The position numbers and the translations under genes were made by a program. Under the pieces are notes generated by a model. That model had not been told where the DNA came from and did no database searches. It saw nothing but the letters and a program-made list of their open reading frames with translations. A stretch of 14,922 nt of DNA. Origin: an uncultured bacterium. GTDB lineage: Bacteria; Cyanobacteriota; Vampirovibrionia; Gastranaerophilales; Gastranaerophilaceae. The DNA lies in assembly GCA_900553845.1 (NCBI GenBank), contig USEW01000025.1, forward strand, positions 1-14,922, in the 5' to 3' direction. This document shows positions 1 through 7,812 of the stretch, piece by piece (position 1 is the stretch's first letter; every line of letters starts with the position of its first letter).

Positions 1-22
1 TAATTTACATTAATGAATATTG

Positions 23-52
23 AAAAAACCGGCATAAATATTATACCGGTTT
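23..52 (-). terminator. Rho-independent terminator of the metallophosphatase gene
   Basis: Read on the minus strand, an inverted repeat with arms AAACCGG (52-46) and CCGGTTT (32-26), extended by two more A-T pairs past one mismatch, has a seven-base AT loop. It runs directly into six T residues (28-23). It lies 25 nt beyond the stop codon of the minus-strand gene at 77, in the right orientation to end that transcript. Confidence 0.8.
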
Positions 53-76
53 AAGTTTCATAAAATAATTTTTATT

Positions 77-1801
77 TTAAATAATTCTTTCTTCCTTTGT
101 TTTTGAAGTTATTACAACTTCATAATTTACATCATCTAAATATTGGCGTAAAAACGAATCATAAGTACCCTCAATTGATTCAAATTGATTTCGTATCAAT
201 TTTGGCGATTTAATATTTTCTTTTAGAAGATACTTTTCAGGCAACAAAATTTCATAATTTTTATCAGATTCAAGCGGCACAAATTCTTTTGTTTTTTTAT
301 CGCGAATTCTTATTGCATCTTCATATTTTTTATCTTTGACTTCACCACTATTAATTTTTGCTATAAGTGTTCGATTAACTTGAATATCTGACCATTGAAG
401 AAGAGTGTTTCTTGTTTTATTTTTTAAATTATCATTAACGTTTTCAACAATCAAGTCCATAAGCTGGTTGCCTTTGACTTTTCCAACCTTAACAGTAGCA
501 AGGTCTTCACTTACGCCATCAAACACTTTCATTAAGTCAAGATTACTTGATCTATCTTTTATTCCACCACGAATAACTGAAGACTGAATTGCAATAGCAT
601 CAATTGATGGTCTAACTTCTCGAACGGAACGTTTTACAGCGGAGGTTAAATAGTTTGCAAGATAACTATTTGAAAAACGTATTGATTCATCGTAATGAAG
701 CATATTAGTTTCTCCGCTTAAATCTCGAACGGCGACAATTGGAGTAACGTCTTCTTTAAAATTTTCATCCAAAAAGTCTTTCATTTCACTTTGTTGCCCG
801 TCATTCATGTCTATTATTAAAGGATGATAAGAATTTTCACGTATTGTTTTTAAATCGCCTAAATCATCAAATTCAAAACTTAAGCCAAGCAATAATTCAT
901 TGTCCTTACCCAATGAAAAAATGGTTGTTTTACCTTGAAAAGATATCGTTTCAACATGGTCATGCCCATTTAATATTACATCAATATCGCTAACATGCTC
1001 ACGTATCATTTCTGAAATTCTATTGCCTGTGTGTGATGACAATATAACGGCACCTTTTGGATATTTTTCCTTAAAATCTGACACCTGCTGCCAAACGCTT
1101 TCAAAAGTTTCTTGTAAATCGTCTTCTTTCAACTGGGCATCTTTTTTGTTTGAATTATCATAAAATTCCATCTCTTTTAATAACCCTGGGTTATAAAAAT
1201 CCATAGAAGGTATTGTGACTCCTAAAAATAAAGCATGGTGTTTTAAGTTTGGATCTTTATCATCATCAATTTCAATGACTTTTGATTGAACGATATCTTT
1301 TCCTTGATTCATTAAATCAGTGACTATTGGTGACTTTTTCATATCAACATTTGTCATAATTGTGGTTAAGGGTTGTGATGCTAAGGTGTTCATAATAAAC
1401 TTGTCACCGCCATCTAAATCGTGATTTCCCAAAGTAAATACTGTTTCAAAACGTGATGATGTCTTTAATACATTTTTTACACTATTTATAAGTTTTGTTA
1501 AAAAGCCAGCTTGGACATCACCATTTGTTTTATTTCGGTTCATAGGCGTAAGAAATCCTTTTTTTGAAGGATTAATATAATAATCACCGGCAATTGCAAA
1601 AATATTTACAGTACTTTTTTCATCACCTTTGGGGAATATTTCATTTTTAAATTTTTTAATTGTTTTTTCAACATTTGGCAAAGTCCTTACATTACCATGA
1701 TTATCTGACATTGCTAAAATATTAAGTTTTCCCGCTTTAAAGCTTTGAGCATGATTTTTTTGTTGATTTGTTTTAAAAGCATTTACATTTTGAATCTTCA
1801 T
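77..1801 (-). CDS. Calcineurin-like metallophosphatase / 5'-nucleotidase family protein
   Basis: A 574-aa two-domain protein of the UshA/YfkN type, expected to hydrolyse phosphomonoesters such as nucleotides. The N-terminal metallophosphatase domain shows all dimetal motifs: DNH (D33, H35), AGD (D73), GNHD (N126-H127-D128), SSHTGN (H257) and GHDH (H280, H282). The C-terminal part (about 355-560) fits the 5'-nucleotidase substrate-binding domain, including an RGGI segment followed by a conserved-looking VKVGKVKGNQLMDLI stretch. The start at 1801 is supported by AGAGGA about 10 nt upstream. The usual family members are exported, but here residues 1-30 are polar and contain no signal peptide, so the protein looks cytoplasmic or uses an unrecognised route. 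The exact substrate cannot be told. It stands alone on the minus strand, divergent from the sigma gene, and ends at its own terminator. Confidence 0.88.
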   Translation of the reverse strand: MKIQNVNAFKTNQQKNHAQSFKAGKLNILAMSDNHGNVRTLPNVEKTIKKFKNEIFPKGDEKSTVNIFAIAGDYYINPSKKGFLTPMNRNKTNGDVQAGFLTKLINSVKNVLKTSSRFETVFTLGNHDLDGGDKFIMNTLASQPLTTIMTNVDMKKSPIVTDLMNQGKDIVQSKVIEIDDDKDPNLKHHALFLGVTIPSMDFYNPGLLKEMEFYDNSNKKDAQLKEDDLQETFESVWQQVSDFKEKYPKGAVILSSHTGNRISEMIREHVSDIDVILNGHDHVETISFQGKTTIFSLGKDNELLLGLSFEFDDLGDLKTIRENSYHPLIIDMNDGQQSEMKDFLDENFKEDVTPIVAVRDLSGETNMLHYDESIRFSNSYLANYLTSAVKRSVREVRPSIDAIAIQSSVIRGGIKDRSSNLDLMKVFDGVSEDLATVKVGKVKGNQLMDLIVENVNDNLKNKTRNTLLQWSDIQVNRTLIAKINSGEVKDKKYEDAIRIRDKKTKEFVPLESDKNYEILLPEKYLLKENIKSPKLIRNQFESIEGTYDSFLRQYLDDVNYEVVITSKTKEERII

Positions 1802-1988
1802 AATAAATTTGTCCTCTTTTTTACTATTCTTCTTACTTAATTAAGCTATTATGCACAATAAAATCTACAAGCTTTTTTTATTGATTAAGCTTTAAATCAA
1901 AAAAATAAGTGCAGAAACTACAACATAAGTTATAATAACTAAAATATAAATTATTTGTCAAGCATTTATATGTTTTTTTGTATTTTTT

Positions 1989-2017
1989 TTGACTTGATTT
2001 GACAGGTCATTTATAAT
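1989..2017 (+). promoter_or_regulatory. Sigma-70-type promoter of the sigma/pilD/gpmI run, with a palindrome in the spacer
   Basis: TTGACT (1989-1994), a 17-nt spacer and a perfect TATAAT (2012-2017) make a strong housekeeping promoter. The expected transcription start is near 2024, only two bases before the ATG at 2026. The spacer contains TGAC-AG-GTCA (2000-2009), a short perfect palindrome that could be an operator. The rest of the 224-nt divergent gap (1802-1988) holds AT-rich sequence and two AAGCTT copies at 1869 and 1887 but nothing else I can name. Confidence 0.65.
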
Positions 2018-2025
2018 TTACATAT

Positions 2026-2844
2026 ATGGAAATGTTGAAAAAAATGCAAAATATACCAAACGATGAATTTAATAATGATGACATAATTTTATGGCTTCAC
2101 AAATACGAAACAGAAAATGATACGAAGACAAAAAAACATTATGAAACGCTTATTCTAATGGCATATATGCCTCTTGTAAACAGAATTGCAAAAGGTCTTG
2201 CAAGACGAAGCACTGACCCTATAGAGGATATAATTCAAGTTGGTGCTTTGGGTTTAATAAAAGCTATAAATTCTTATAAAAGCGATGTGAGCAACAAATT
2301 TAAAACATATGCTACATATAAAATTACTGGTGAAATAAAACACTACCTTCGCGATAAAATAGCTATGATTAGACCATCACGTGCAATCCAGGAGCTTGCT
2401 TATCGTATTTCACAAATAAGATCAAGTTTAATTGCTAATAATATTGAAAACCCGACTGATTACGATATAGCAAAAGTTCTTCAAATGCCAATTGAAAAAA
2501 TTAATGATGTTATGGAGTATGATAGACGAAAAAACGTTATTTCACTTGAACAGATATCACTTGATAATGAATATACAATATCAGAGAATATACTTATTAA
2601 TCACGAAGAACTGATTGATTTTAAATCCATAAACGAAAACAAACTTGAAGTTAAAGAAGCTATATCACAACTTGATAAACAGCTTCAAGATGTAGTGAAA
2701 CTTACTTTTTTTGAAGGCTATTCCCAAAGAGAAATTGGAGCATTACTGAATTTAAATCAAATGATGGTTTCACGCCTATTAAAAAAGGCATTAAAACAAC
2801 TTTTTCAAATTTTAAGTGAGAAAAATGATGATAACTCAAATTAA
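2026..2844 (+). CDS. RNA polymerase sigma factor, group 3 (SigB/SigF-like)
   Basis: A 272-aa sigma-70 family protein. Region 2 (about 45-118) contains the core-binding segment DIIQVGALGLIKAI and the promoter-melting part ending in GEIKHYLRDK, a wording typical of SigB/SigF-type factors. Region 3 follows (about 118-190). Region 4 (about 212-258) has the helix-turn-helix EGYSQREIGALLNLNQMMVS that reads the -35 box. There is no region 1.1, as expected for an alternative factor. No Shine-Dalgarno precedes the ATG at 2026, and the predicted transcript begins at about 2024, so translation may be leaderless. In-frame ATGs at 2032 and 2044 are alternatives. The 3' end overlaps pilD, implying coupled translation. 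In cyanobacteria SigF (group 3) drives type IV pilus genes, which fits this neighbour, but that link is inferred. Confidence 0.9.
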   Translation: MEMLKKMQNIPNDEFNNDDIILWLHKYETENDTKTKKHYETLILMAYMPLVNRIAKGLARRSTDPIEDIIQVGALGLIKAINSYKSDVSNKFKTYATYKITGEIKHYLRDKIAMIRPSRAIQELAYRISQIRSSLIANNIENPTDYDIAKVLQMPIEKINDVMEYDRRKNVISLEQISLDNEYTISENILINHEELIDFKSINENKLEVKEAISQLDKQLQDVVKLTFFEGYSQREIGALLNLNQMMVSRLLKKALKQLFQILSEKNDDNSN

Positions 2845-3748
2845 TAATTTTGAAATATGGCTTTTTATATATATTTTTTTAATTGGTCTGTGCATTGGTA
2901 GTTTTTTAAATGTAGTCATATTAAGAAGTTTGTCTGATGAATCAATAATATTTCCTCCATCAAAGTGTCCTAAATGTCTAAATAAACTTAAATGGTATCA
3001 TAATATCCCAGTTGTTTCGTATTTATTTTTAAGAGGCAAATGTGCATATTGTGAAAAAAAAATAAGCATACAATATCCAATAATTGAATTTTTGAATGCA
3101 GCAGCTTATGATGGATTATTTTTAAAATATGGCTTAAGTTTAAACTTAATTTTTTATTTTGTCTTTGTTTCTTTGCTTATTGTTATTTTTATGACAGATA
3201 TTAAAGAAAAAGTTATCTTTACAAGCCATACTTATATCCTAACCATTTTAGGTTTATTGTATAATTTTTTGAATAAAAATTTAATAGATTCTATTTTTGG
3301 TGCAATAGCAGGTTTTTTGTTTTTAGAAATTTTAACGTATTTACTTTATAAAATAATAAAAAAACGCGCTTTTGGAGAAGGAGATTCATACGTATTAATG
3401 GGACTTGGCTCCATATTTGGTTTTAAATCACTATTTGGTATAATTATTTTAAGTTTTTTAATTCAGGTTATATCGGTTTTGCCTCAATTTATAAAGGGGT
3501 TATTAAATAAAAAAGAATATAGTTTAATTTTACTTTTATTTATATTTGCTATTTCAACTATTTTAAGTCATTTTTATATAAATAACATAATAAACATAAT
3601 AGTTTTGTTTTTAAGCGGAATTTTAAGCTCATATAAACTATTAAAAATGACAAAGTTAAACAATGACATAAAACAATTTCCATTTGCACCATCATTAATT
3701 TTAGGTGCATTAATCTATTATTTTACAACATTTTTTTTTCTGGGATAA
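2828..3748 (+). CDS. pilD: Prepilin peptidase / N-methyltransferase (type IV leader peptidase)
   Basis: A polytopic inner-membrane aspartyl protease that removes the leader of type IV prepilins and methylates the new N-terminus. Residues below count from ATG 2828 (306 aa). A first membrane helix with GSFLNVVILR precedes a cytoplasmic zinc-binding loop with CPKC (C47, C50) and CAYC (C72, C75), the hallmark of the bifunctional form. Catalytic aspartates are D124 in FMTDIKEKV and D186 in GEGD. About eight hydrophobic helices are visible, and the conserved PFAPSLILGAL motif lies near the C-terminus. The frame opens at GTG 2816 and also offers ATG 2825; I prefer 2828 because a GAG-type Shine-Dalgarno lies seven bases before it. 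It overlaps the end of the sigma gene by 17 nt. No pilin gene is in the window, so the substrates are elsewhere. Confidence 0.92.
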   Translation: MITQINNFEIWLFIYIFLIGLCIGSFLNVVILRSLSDESIIFPPSKCPKCLNKLKWYHNIPVVSYLFLRGKCAYCEKKISIQYPIIEFLNAAAYDGLFLKYGLSLNLIFYFVFVSLLIVIFMTDIKEKVIFTSHTYILTILGLLYNFLNKNLIDSIFGAIAGFLFLEILTYLLYKIIKKRAFGEGDSYVLMGLGSIFGFKSLFGIIILSFLIQVISVLPQFIKGLLNKKEYSLILLLFIFAISTILSHFYINNIINIIVLFLSGILSSYKLLKMTKLNNDIKQFPFAPSLILGALIYYFTTFFFLG

Positions 3749-3787
3749 TATAAAGTATAAAAGTATTTAGAATAAAGGAAATATAAA

Positions 3788-5320
3788 ATGAGCAAACGAG
3801 TTTTATTGTGTATTATGGATGGATTTGGAATAAATGTTGAAGGTTGTCCAAAAGACGGTACAAAAATGAATAATACCCCAAATTTTGATAAACTAAAAGA
3901 AACACAAAATTATACCCAAATCCGTGCAGATGGAGAATATGTAGGCTTACCTCAGGGACAAATGGGTAATTCAGAAGTCGGACACTTAAATTTAGGTGCC
4001 GGGAGAATTGTTTACCAAGAATTATCAAGAATAAATAATGCAATAAAAGACGGCTCGTTTTATAAAAATGAACAATTTTTAAGTGCAATTAATCACTGTA
4101 AAGCAAACAATTCGTCACTTCATCTTTTCGGATTGTTGTCTGATGGCGGCGTTCATAGTTCGCTTGAACACTTGATTGCACTTATTGACCTTGCAGCAAA
4201 AAAAGGGTTAAAAAAAGTATACGTGCATGCGTTCCTTGATGGTCGTGACACGCCTCCTAAAAGCGCGTTAAAGTATGTTGAAATTATTGAAGGAGAATTA
4301 AAAAAACGACATCTTCCTCAAATTGCATCTTGTATGGGAAGATATTGGGCTATGGATAGAGACAACCGTTGGGATCGTGTTGAAAAAGCATATAATGCAC
4401 TTGTTTTAGGTGAAGGACAAAAAGCTAAATCTGCAAAAGAAGCTATTGAAAATTCATATAAAAAAGATGAAACTGATGAATTTGTGAAACCAACTATTTG
4501 TGATGTTCCCGATTCACGAATAAAAAGCTCAGATGCAATAATTTTCTTTAATTTTCGTCCTGATAGAGCACGGGAAATTACAAAAGCTTTAACTTTTGTT
4601 AATTTTACGGGGTTTGAACGTATGGAGGTTTTGGATAATCTTTATTATGTAACTTTAACCCAGTACGATGAAACGTTTACTTTACCAATTGCTTTCCCGC
4701 CACAAAAACTTACAAATATTTTAACTGACGTATTTGAAGATAATAAAATCAACCAATTTCGTACTGCTGAAACAGAAAAATATGCTCACATTACATTTTT
4801 CTTTAATGGCGGTGTTGAAAAAAAAGGTGAATTGGAAACAAGGGTTCTTGTTAATTCTCCAAAAGTTGCAACATACGATATGCAACCTGAAATGAGTGCA
4901 AAAGAAGTATGTGAAAATGTTTTAAGCGCATTGGATGATAAAACATATCAGTTTATTTTAGTCAATTTTGCAAATCCAGATATGGTTGGTCATACTGGTA
5001 ATTTTGATGCTGTTGTTAAAGCAGTTGAGTTTGTTGATAGGTGTGTTGGAAAAATTGCACAGAAAGCTATGGATAAAGATGTGACTATGCTCTTAACTGC
5101 TGACCATGGTAATGCTGAGTGTATGGAAAATCCAAAAACCCATGCGGTTCAAACCGCGCATACAACAAATCCGGTTCCTTTTATCGTTATTACAAACCAT
5201 AATGAAAAAATCAATTTAAGAAATGATGGTGCTTTATGTGATGTTGCACCTACAATTTTGGATATAATGGGGGTTAGCCAACCAAGTGAAATGACAGGAA
5301 AGTCATTAATTGTAAAATAA
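3788..5320 (+). CDS. gpmI: 2,3-bisphosphoglycerate-independent phosphoglycerate mutase
   Basis: Cytosolic glycolytic enzyme interconverting 3- and 2-phosphoglycerate with two Mn ions. The length of 510 aa is normal for the family. Visible signatures are the metal ligand D11 in MDGFGIN, the phosphorylated serine S62 in MGNSEVGHLNLGAGR, DGRDTPP, the substrate-binding MGRYWAMDRDNRWDR, RPDRAREIT, NPDMVGHTG, and the metal-site TADHGNAE followed by HTTNPVPF. The start is set by AAGGA 10 nt upstream; the 13 bases before the ATG (3775-3787) recur exactly upstream of tcdA. It lies 39 nt after pilD and 35 nt before gatB, so all are probably co-transcribed. Complete, with no lesion. Confidence 0.97.
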   Translation: MSKRVLLCIMDGFGINVEGCPKDGTKMNNTPNFDKLKETQNYTQIRADGEYVGLPQGQMGNSEVGHLNLGAGRIVYQELSRINNAIKDGSFYKNEQFLSAINHCKANNSSLHLFGLLSDGGVHSSLEHLIALIDLAAKKGLKKVYVHAFLDGRDTPPKSALKYVEIIEGELKKRHLPQIASCMGRYWAMDRDNRWDRVEKAYNALVLGEGQKAKSAKEAIENSYKKDETDEFVKPTICDVPDSRIKSSDAIIFFNFRPDRAREITKALTFVNFTGFERMEVLDNLYYVTLTQYDETFTLPIAFPPQKLTNILTDVFEDNKINQFRTAETEKYAHITFFFNGGVEKKGELETRVLVNSPKVATYDMQPEMSAKEVCENVLSALDDKTYQFILVNFANPDMVGHTGNFDAVVKAVEFVDRCVGKIAQKAMDKDVTMLLTADHGNAECMENPKTHAVQTAHTTNPVPFIVITNHNEKINLRNDGALCDVAPTILDIMGVSQPSEMTGKSLIVK

Positions 5321-5355
5321 TTAATACTAATGAAAGAAAAAAGAGGTAAAAACAA

Positions 5356-6801
5356 GTGAGTAGTATACGTGATAAATATGAAGTTGTAATAGGCTTGGAA
5401 GTTCATGCACAGTTAAAAACAAAATCTAAAATCTTTGCGCCTGATAGCACAGAATTTGGAGCTGAACCTAATAGTCACACAAGCCCTATTACATTAGGAA
5501 TGCCGGGTGTATTACCTGTATTAAATAAAGAAGTCGTTAATATGGGGATTTTATGTGGTCTTGCTTTAAATTGTGAAATACCAAGATATTGCAAATTTGA
5601 CCGTAAGCAATATTTTTATCCTGATTTACCAAAAGGTTACCAAATTTCACAATACGATAAACCAATATGTGTCAACGGTTATTTAGATATAAATGGTAAA
5701 AGAATAGGTATAACACGTGCCCATTTGGAAGAAGATGCAGGTAAACTTGTTCATGCTGGTGCAAGTGGGATTGCAGGCTCAGCTTATTCACTTGTTGATT
5801 TAAACCGTGCAGGAACTCCGCTTCTTGAAATTGTCTCTGAGCCTGATATGAGAAGTTCTGATGAAGCTCGTGCTTATATGGAAGAATTAAGAACTGTTTT
5901 ACGTTATATAAATGTTTGTGACGGAAACCTTGAAGAAGGCTCAATGAGATGTGATGCAAATATATCTATTATGGAAAAAGGTGCTAAAGAATTTGGTACC
6001 CGTGCTGAGATAAAAAACGTTAACAGTTTCCGTGCACTTCAAAGAGCTATTGAGTATGAAATTGATAGACAAATTGAAATTGTTGAAGATGGCGGTACTG
6101 TCGTTCAAGAAACAAGACTTTGGGATGATAATGAAGGTATTACAAAATCTATGCGTGGTAAAGAAGATGCTCACGATTATCGTTATTTCCCAGAACCTGA
6201 TTTAATGCCACTTGAAATATCTCAAAATTGGGTTGATGAAATTAAAGCTAAAATGCCTGAATTACCTCAAGCTAAACGTGATAAATATGTTGAATTGGGA
6301 TTAACCCCATACGATGCTAATGTTATTGTTGAGCAAATGGAAACGGCTTTATTTTTTGATGAGGTTATAAAACTTGGTACTAACGTTAAAATGGCTTCAA
6401 ATTTTTTAATGGGCGAAGTTACAGCTTACTTAAAAGAAAATAAATGCACTATTAATGAAACTAAATTGACTCCAGGTATGTTAAAAGATTTAATTCAATT
6501 AATTGAAAATAAAACAATTACAAATAATATTGCTAAAAGCTTAATTATAAAACTTTTAAAAGATGGTGGCAACGTAAAAGAAATTGTTGAAAAAGAAGGA
6601 ATGGGAGCAATTTCTGATACAAGTGCTTTAAATAAAATTATCGAAGATATTATAAAAGCCAATCCAAACCAGGTTGAGCAATACAAAGCAGGAAAAGAAA
6701 AATTATTCGGCTTTTTTGTTGGTCAGGTTATGAAGCAAACACAAGGTCGGGCTAATCCACAATTGTTGAATGATTTAATAAAAGCTGCTTTAGCAAAATA
6801 A
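5356..6801 (+). CDS. gatB: Asp-tRNA(Asn)/Glu-tRNA(Gln) amidotransferase subunit B
   Basis: Kinase/tRNA-binding subunit of the GatCAB complex, which converts misacylated Glu-tRNA(Gln) (and Asp-tRNA(Asn)) to the correct aminoacyl-tRNA in bacteria lacking a direct route. The 481-aa sequence has the N-terminal signature VVIGLEVHAQLKTKSKIF, then YFYPDLPKGYQISQY, LVDLNRAGTPLLEIVSEPD, GSMRCDANISI, GTRAEIKNVNSFR and DYRYFPEPDLMPL, followed by a helical linker and a C-terminal YqeY-like domain (about 330-481). The start is GTG, placed nine bases after AAGAGG (5341-5346); the conserved family sequence begins a few residues later. gatA and gatC are not in the window. Complete. Confidence 0.97.
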   Translation: MSSIRDKYEVVIGLEVHAQLKTKSKIFAPDSTEFGAEPNSHTSPITLGMPGVLPVLNKEVVNMGILCGLALNCEIPRYCKFDRKQYFYPDLPKGYQISQYDKPICVNGYLDINGKRIGITRAHLEEDAGKLVHAGASGIAGSAYSLVDLNRAGTPLLEIVSEPDMRSSDEARAYMEELRTVLRYINVCDGNLEEGSMRCDANISIMEKGAKEFGTRAEIKNVNSFRALQRAIEYEIDRQIEIVEDGGTVVQETRLWDDNEGITKSMRGKEDAHDYRYFPEPDLMPLEISQNWVDEIKAKMPELPQAKRDKYVELGLTPYDANVIVEQMETALFFDEVIKLGTNVKMASNFLMGEVTAYLKENKCTINETKLTPGMLKDLIQLIENKTITNNIAKSLIIKLLKDGGNVKEIVEKEGMGAISDTSALNKIIEDIIKANPNQVEQYKAGKEKLFGFFVGQVMKQTQGRANPQLLNDLIKAALAK

Positions 6802-6820
6802 CAAATTAAGGAAATATAAA

Positions 6821-6857
6821 TATCTGCGCGGCGGCAAAATTTGCCGCCGCGCAGATA
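6821..6857. repeat. Perfect 37-nt GC-rich palindrome in the tcdA leader
   Basis: The arms TATCTGCGCGGCGGCAAA (6821-6838) and its exact complement (6840-6857) form an uninterrupted stem around a single central base, so a real RNA hairpin would have a small AT loop. It is strikingly GC-rich against its surroundings. Neither strand has a U-tract after the stem, so it is not a normal terminator. It sits between a good Shine-Dalgarno (AAGGA, 6808-6812) and the ATG of tcdA at 6866, and could be a translational control hairpin or a REP-like insertion. Confidence 0.85.
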
Positions 6858-6865
6858 AAATAATT

Positions 6866-7627
6866 ATGAATAAAGATATTTTTTGTCGAAATAAAATAGT
6901 GTGGGGTGAAGACTTCCAAAAAAAACTTGAAAACATACACATAGCTGTTTTTGGTCTTGGCGGTGTTGGAGGATATACACTCGACTCTCTTGCTCGTGCA
7001 GGAGTTGGGGAATTTACCATTGTTGATTTTGATGATGTAAATTATTCAAACTTAAATCGACAACTTGTCGCTTTAAATTCAACTATTGGAGAGAAAAAAA
7101 CACAACTTTTTAAAAATCGTATCCTTAATATTAATGAAAATGCAAAAATAAATGTATTTGATTGTTTCTATACAAATGACATAAATGAACTAATATTTAA
7201 AGACAAACAAATAGATTATGTTATTGATGCAATAGATACAATGAAATCTAAAATTGAACTTATTAAATATTGTTATAAAAACAATATTAAAATAATTACA
7301 AGTTTTGGTGCCGGCAATAGACTTGATGCAAGTTGTTTAAAGGTTTGTGATATATCGAAAATTAAAAATATTAATTGTAATTTTTTAAAAAATATAATAC
7401 GTATTTTAAAAAAAGAAGGAATAGAAGTTAATCTACCCGTTTGCTATAGCAGCGAAAAACCTAAAAAAGCAATTGATAAAATAATTAAATCAAAGATAGA
7501 ATATTGTGATAAAGATAATAAAAAATATGAAATAAACAAAATATCACCAGGGTCAACACCATTTGTTGTAGCTGTTGCAGGATATTTAATGGGAAATTAT
7601 GTTTGTCTTGATTTAATAAATAAATAA
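6866..7627 (+). CDS. tcdA: tRNA threonylcarbamoyladenosine dehydratase (TcdA/YgdL/CsdL family)
   Basis: An E1/ThiF-fold ATP-dependent enzyme that cyclises N6-threonylcarbamoyladenosine (t6A37) of ANN-decoding tRNAs to ct6A. In 253 aa it shows the nucleotide-binding loop FGLGGVGGYTLDSLARAG (about 28-45), the E1-type VDFDDVNYSNLNRQ, the aspartate-containing DYVIDAIDTMKSK, and the family-specific FGAGNRLDAS, then PVCYSSEKP and a C-terminal AGYLMGN. I choose ATG 6866 because the conserved NKIVWGEDFQ start follows within a few residues. Its Shine-Dalgarno is displaced by the 37-nt hairpin, so translation may be regulated or weak. It is the last gene of the sigma-pilD-gpmI-gatB run. With gatB it gives the run a tRNA-quality theme. 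No terminator hairpin with a U-tract was found after it. Confidence 0.92.
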   Translation: MNKDIFCRNKIVWGEDFQKKLENIHIAVFGLGGVGGYTLDSLARAGVGEFTIVDFDDVNYSNLNRQLVALNSTIGEKKTQLFKNRILNINENAKINVFDCFYTNDINELIFKDKQIDYVIDAIDTMKSKIELIKYCYKNNIKIITSFGAGNRLDASCLKVCDISKIKNINCNFLKNIIRILKKEGIEVNLPVCYSSEKPKKAIDKIIKSKIEYCDKDNKKYEINKISPGSTPFVVAVAGYLMGNYVCLDLINK

Positions 7628-7630
7628 AAT

Positions 7631-7675
7631 GTTAAAATTTGTTAAAAAATTGTTGAAAATTAGCAAAAAAAAAAA
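7631..7675. promoter_or_regulatory. Phased A-tract region upstream of the 535-aa gene
   Basis: GTTAAAA at 7631, GTTAAAA at 7641 and GTTGAAAA at 7652, then an 11-base A-run at 7665-7675, repeat roughly once per helical turn. Phased A-tracts bend DNA and often act as UP elements. Downstream, TTGAAA (7725-7730) with TATTAA 16 bases later (7747-7752) is a possible but weak promoter. The function is inferred. Confidence 0.35.
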
Positions 7676-7761
7676 TGTTCGTTTTTAAAATAAAAGTAAG
7701 AGAATGTATAAAGTGTAAAATATTTTGAAAAAGCTTAACATTAACATATTAATAAATTTAA

Positions 7762-7793
7762 AAGATTCATCAATAGTTTTATTGATGAATCTT
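7762..7793 (+). promoter_or_regulatory. 14-bp leader hairpin just before the ribosome-binding site
   Basis: Arms AAGATTCATCAATA (7762-7775) and their exact complement (7780-7793) enclose a GTTT loop. The downstream side is GTGTGGGGA, not a U-tract, so it is not a terminator. The Shine-Dalgarno GGGGA (7798-7802) of the next gene begins four bases after the stem, so the hairpin could protect the 5' end or affect ribosome access. Confidence 0.6.
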
Positions 7794-7812
7794 GTGTGGG
7801 GACTATAAAATC

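Noticed and set aside
1869..1892. Paired AAGCTT sites in the divergent gap as a terminator or operator
   Set aside because: AAGCTT is itself palindromic and the loop is 12 AT-rich bases; too weak to call.
1999..2017. TTGACA at 1999 as the -35 box of the sigma gene
   Set aside because: Only seven bases separate it from TATAAT; TTGACT at 1989 gives the correct 17-base spacing.
3813..4088. Antisense and alternate-frame small ORFs within gpmI, gatB, the orphan gene and others
   Set aside because: They lie inside well-supported genes, have no ribosome-binding sites and no family features.
6821..6857. The GC-rich hairpin as an intrinsic terminator of gatB
   Set aside because: No U-tract follows on either strand, and it lies within the tcdA leader after the Shine-Dalgarno.
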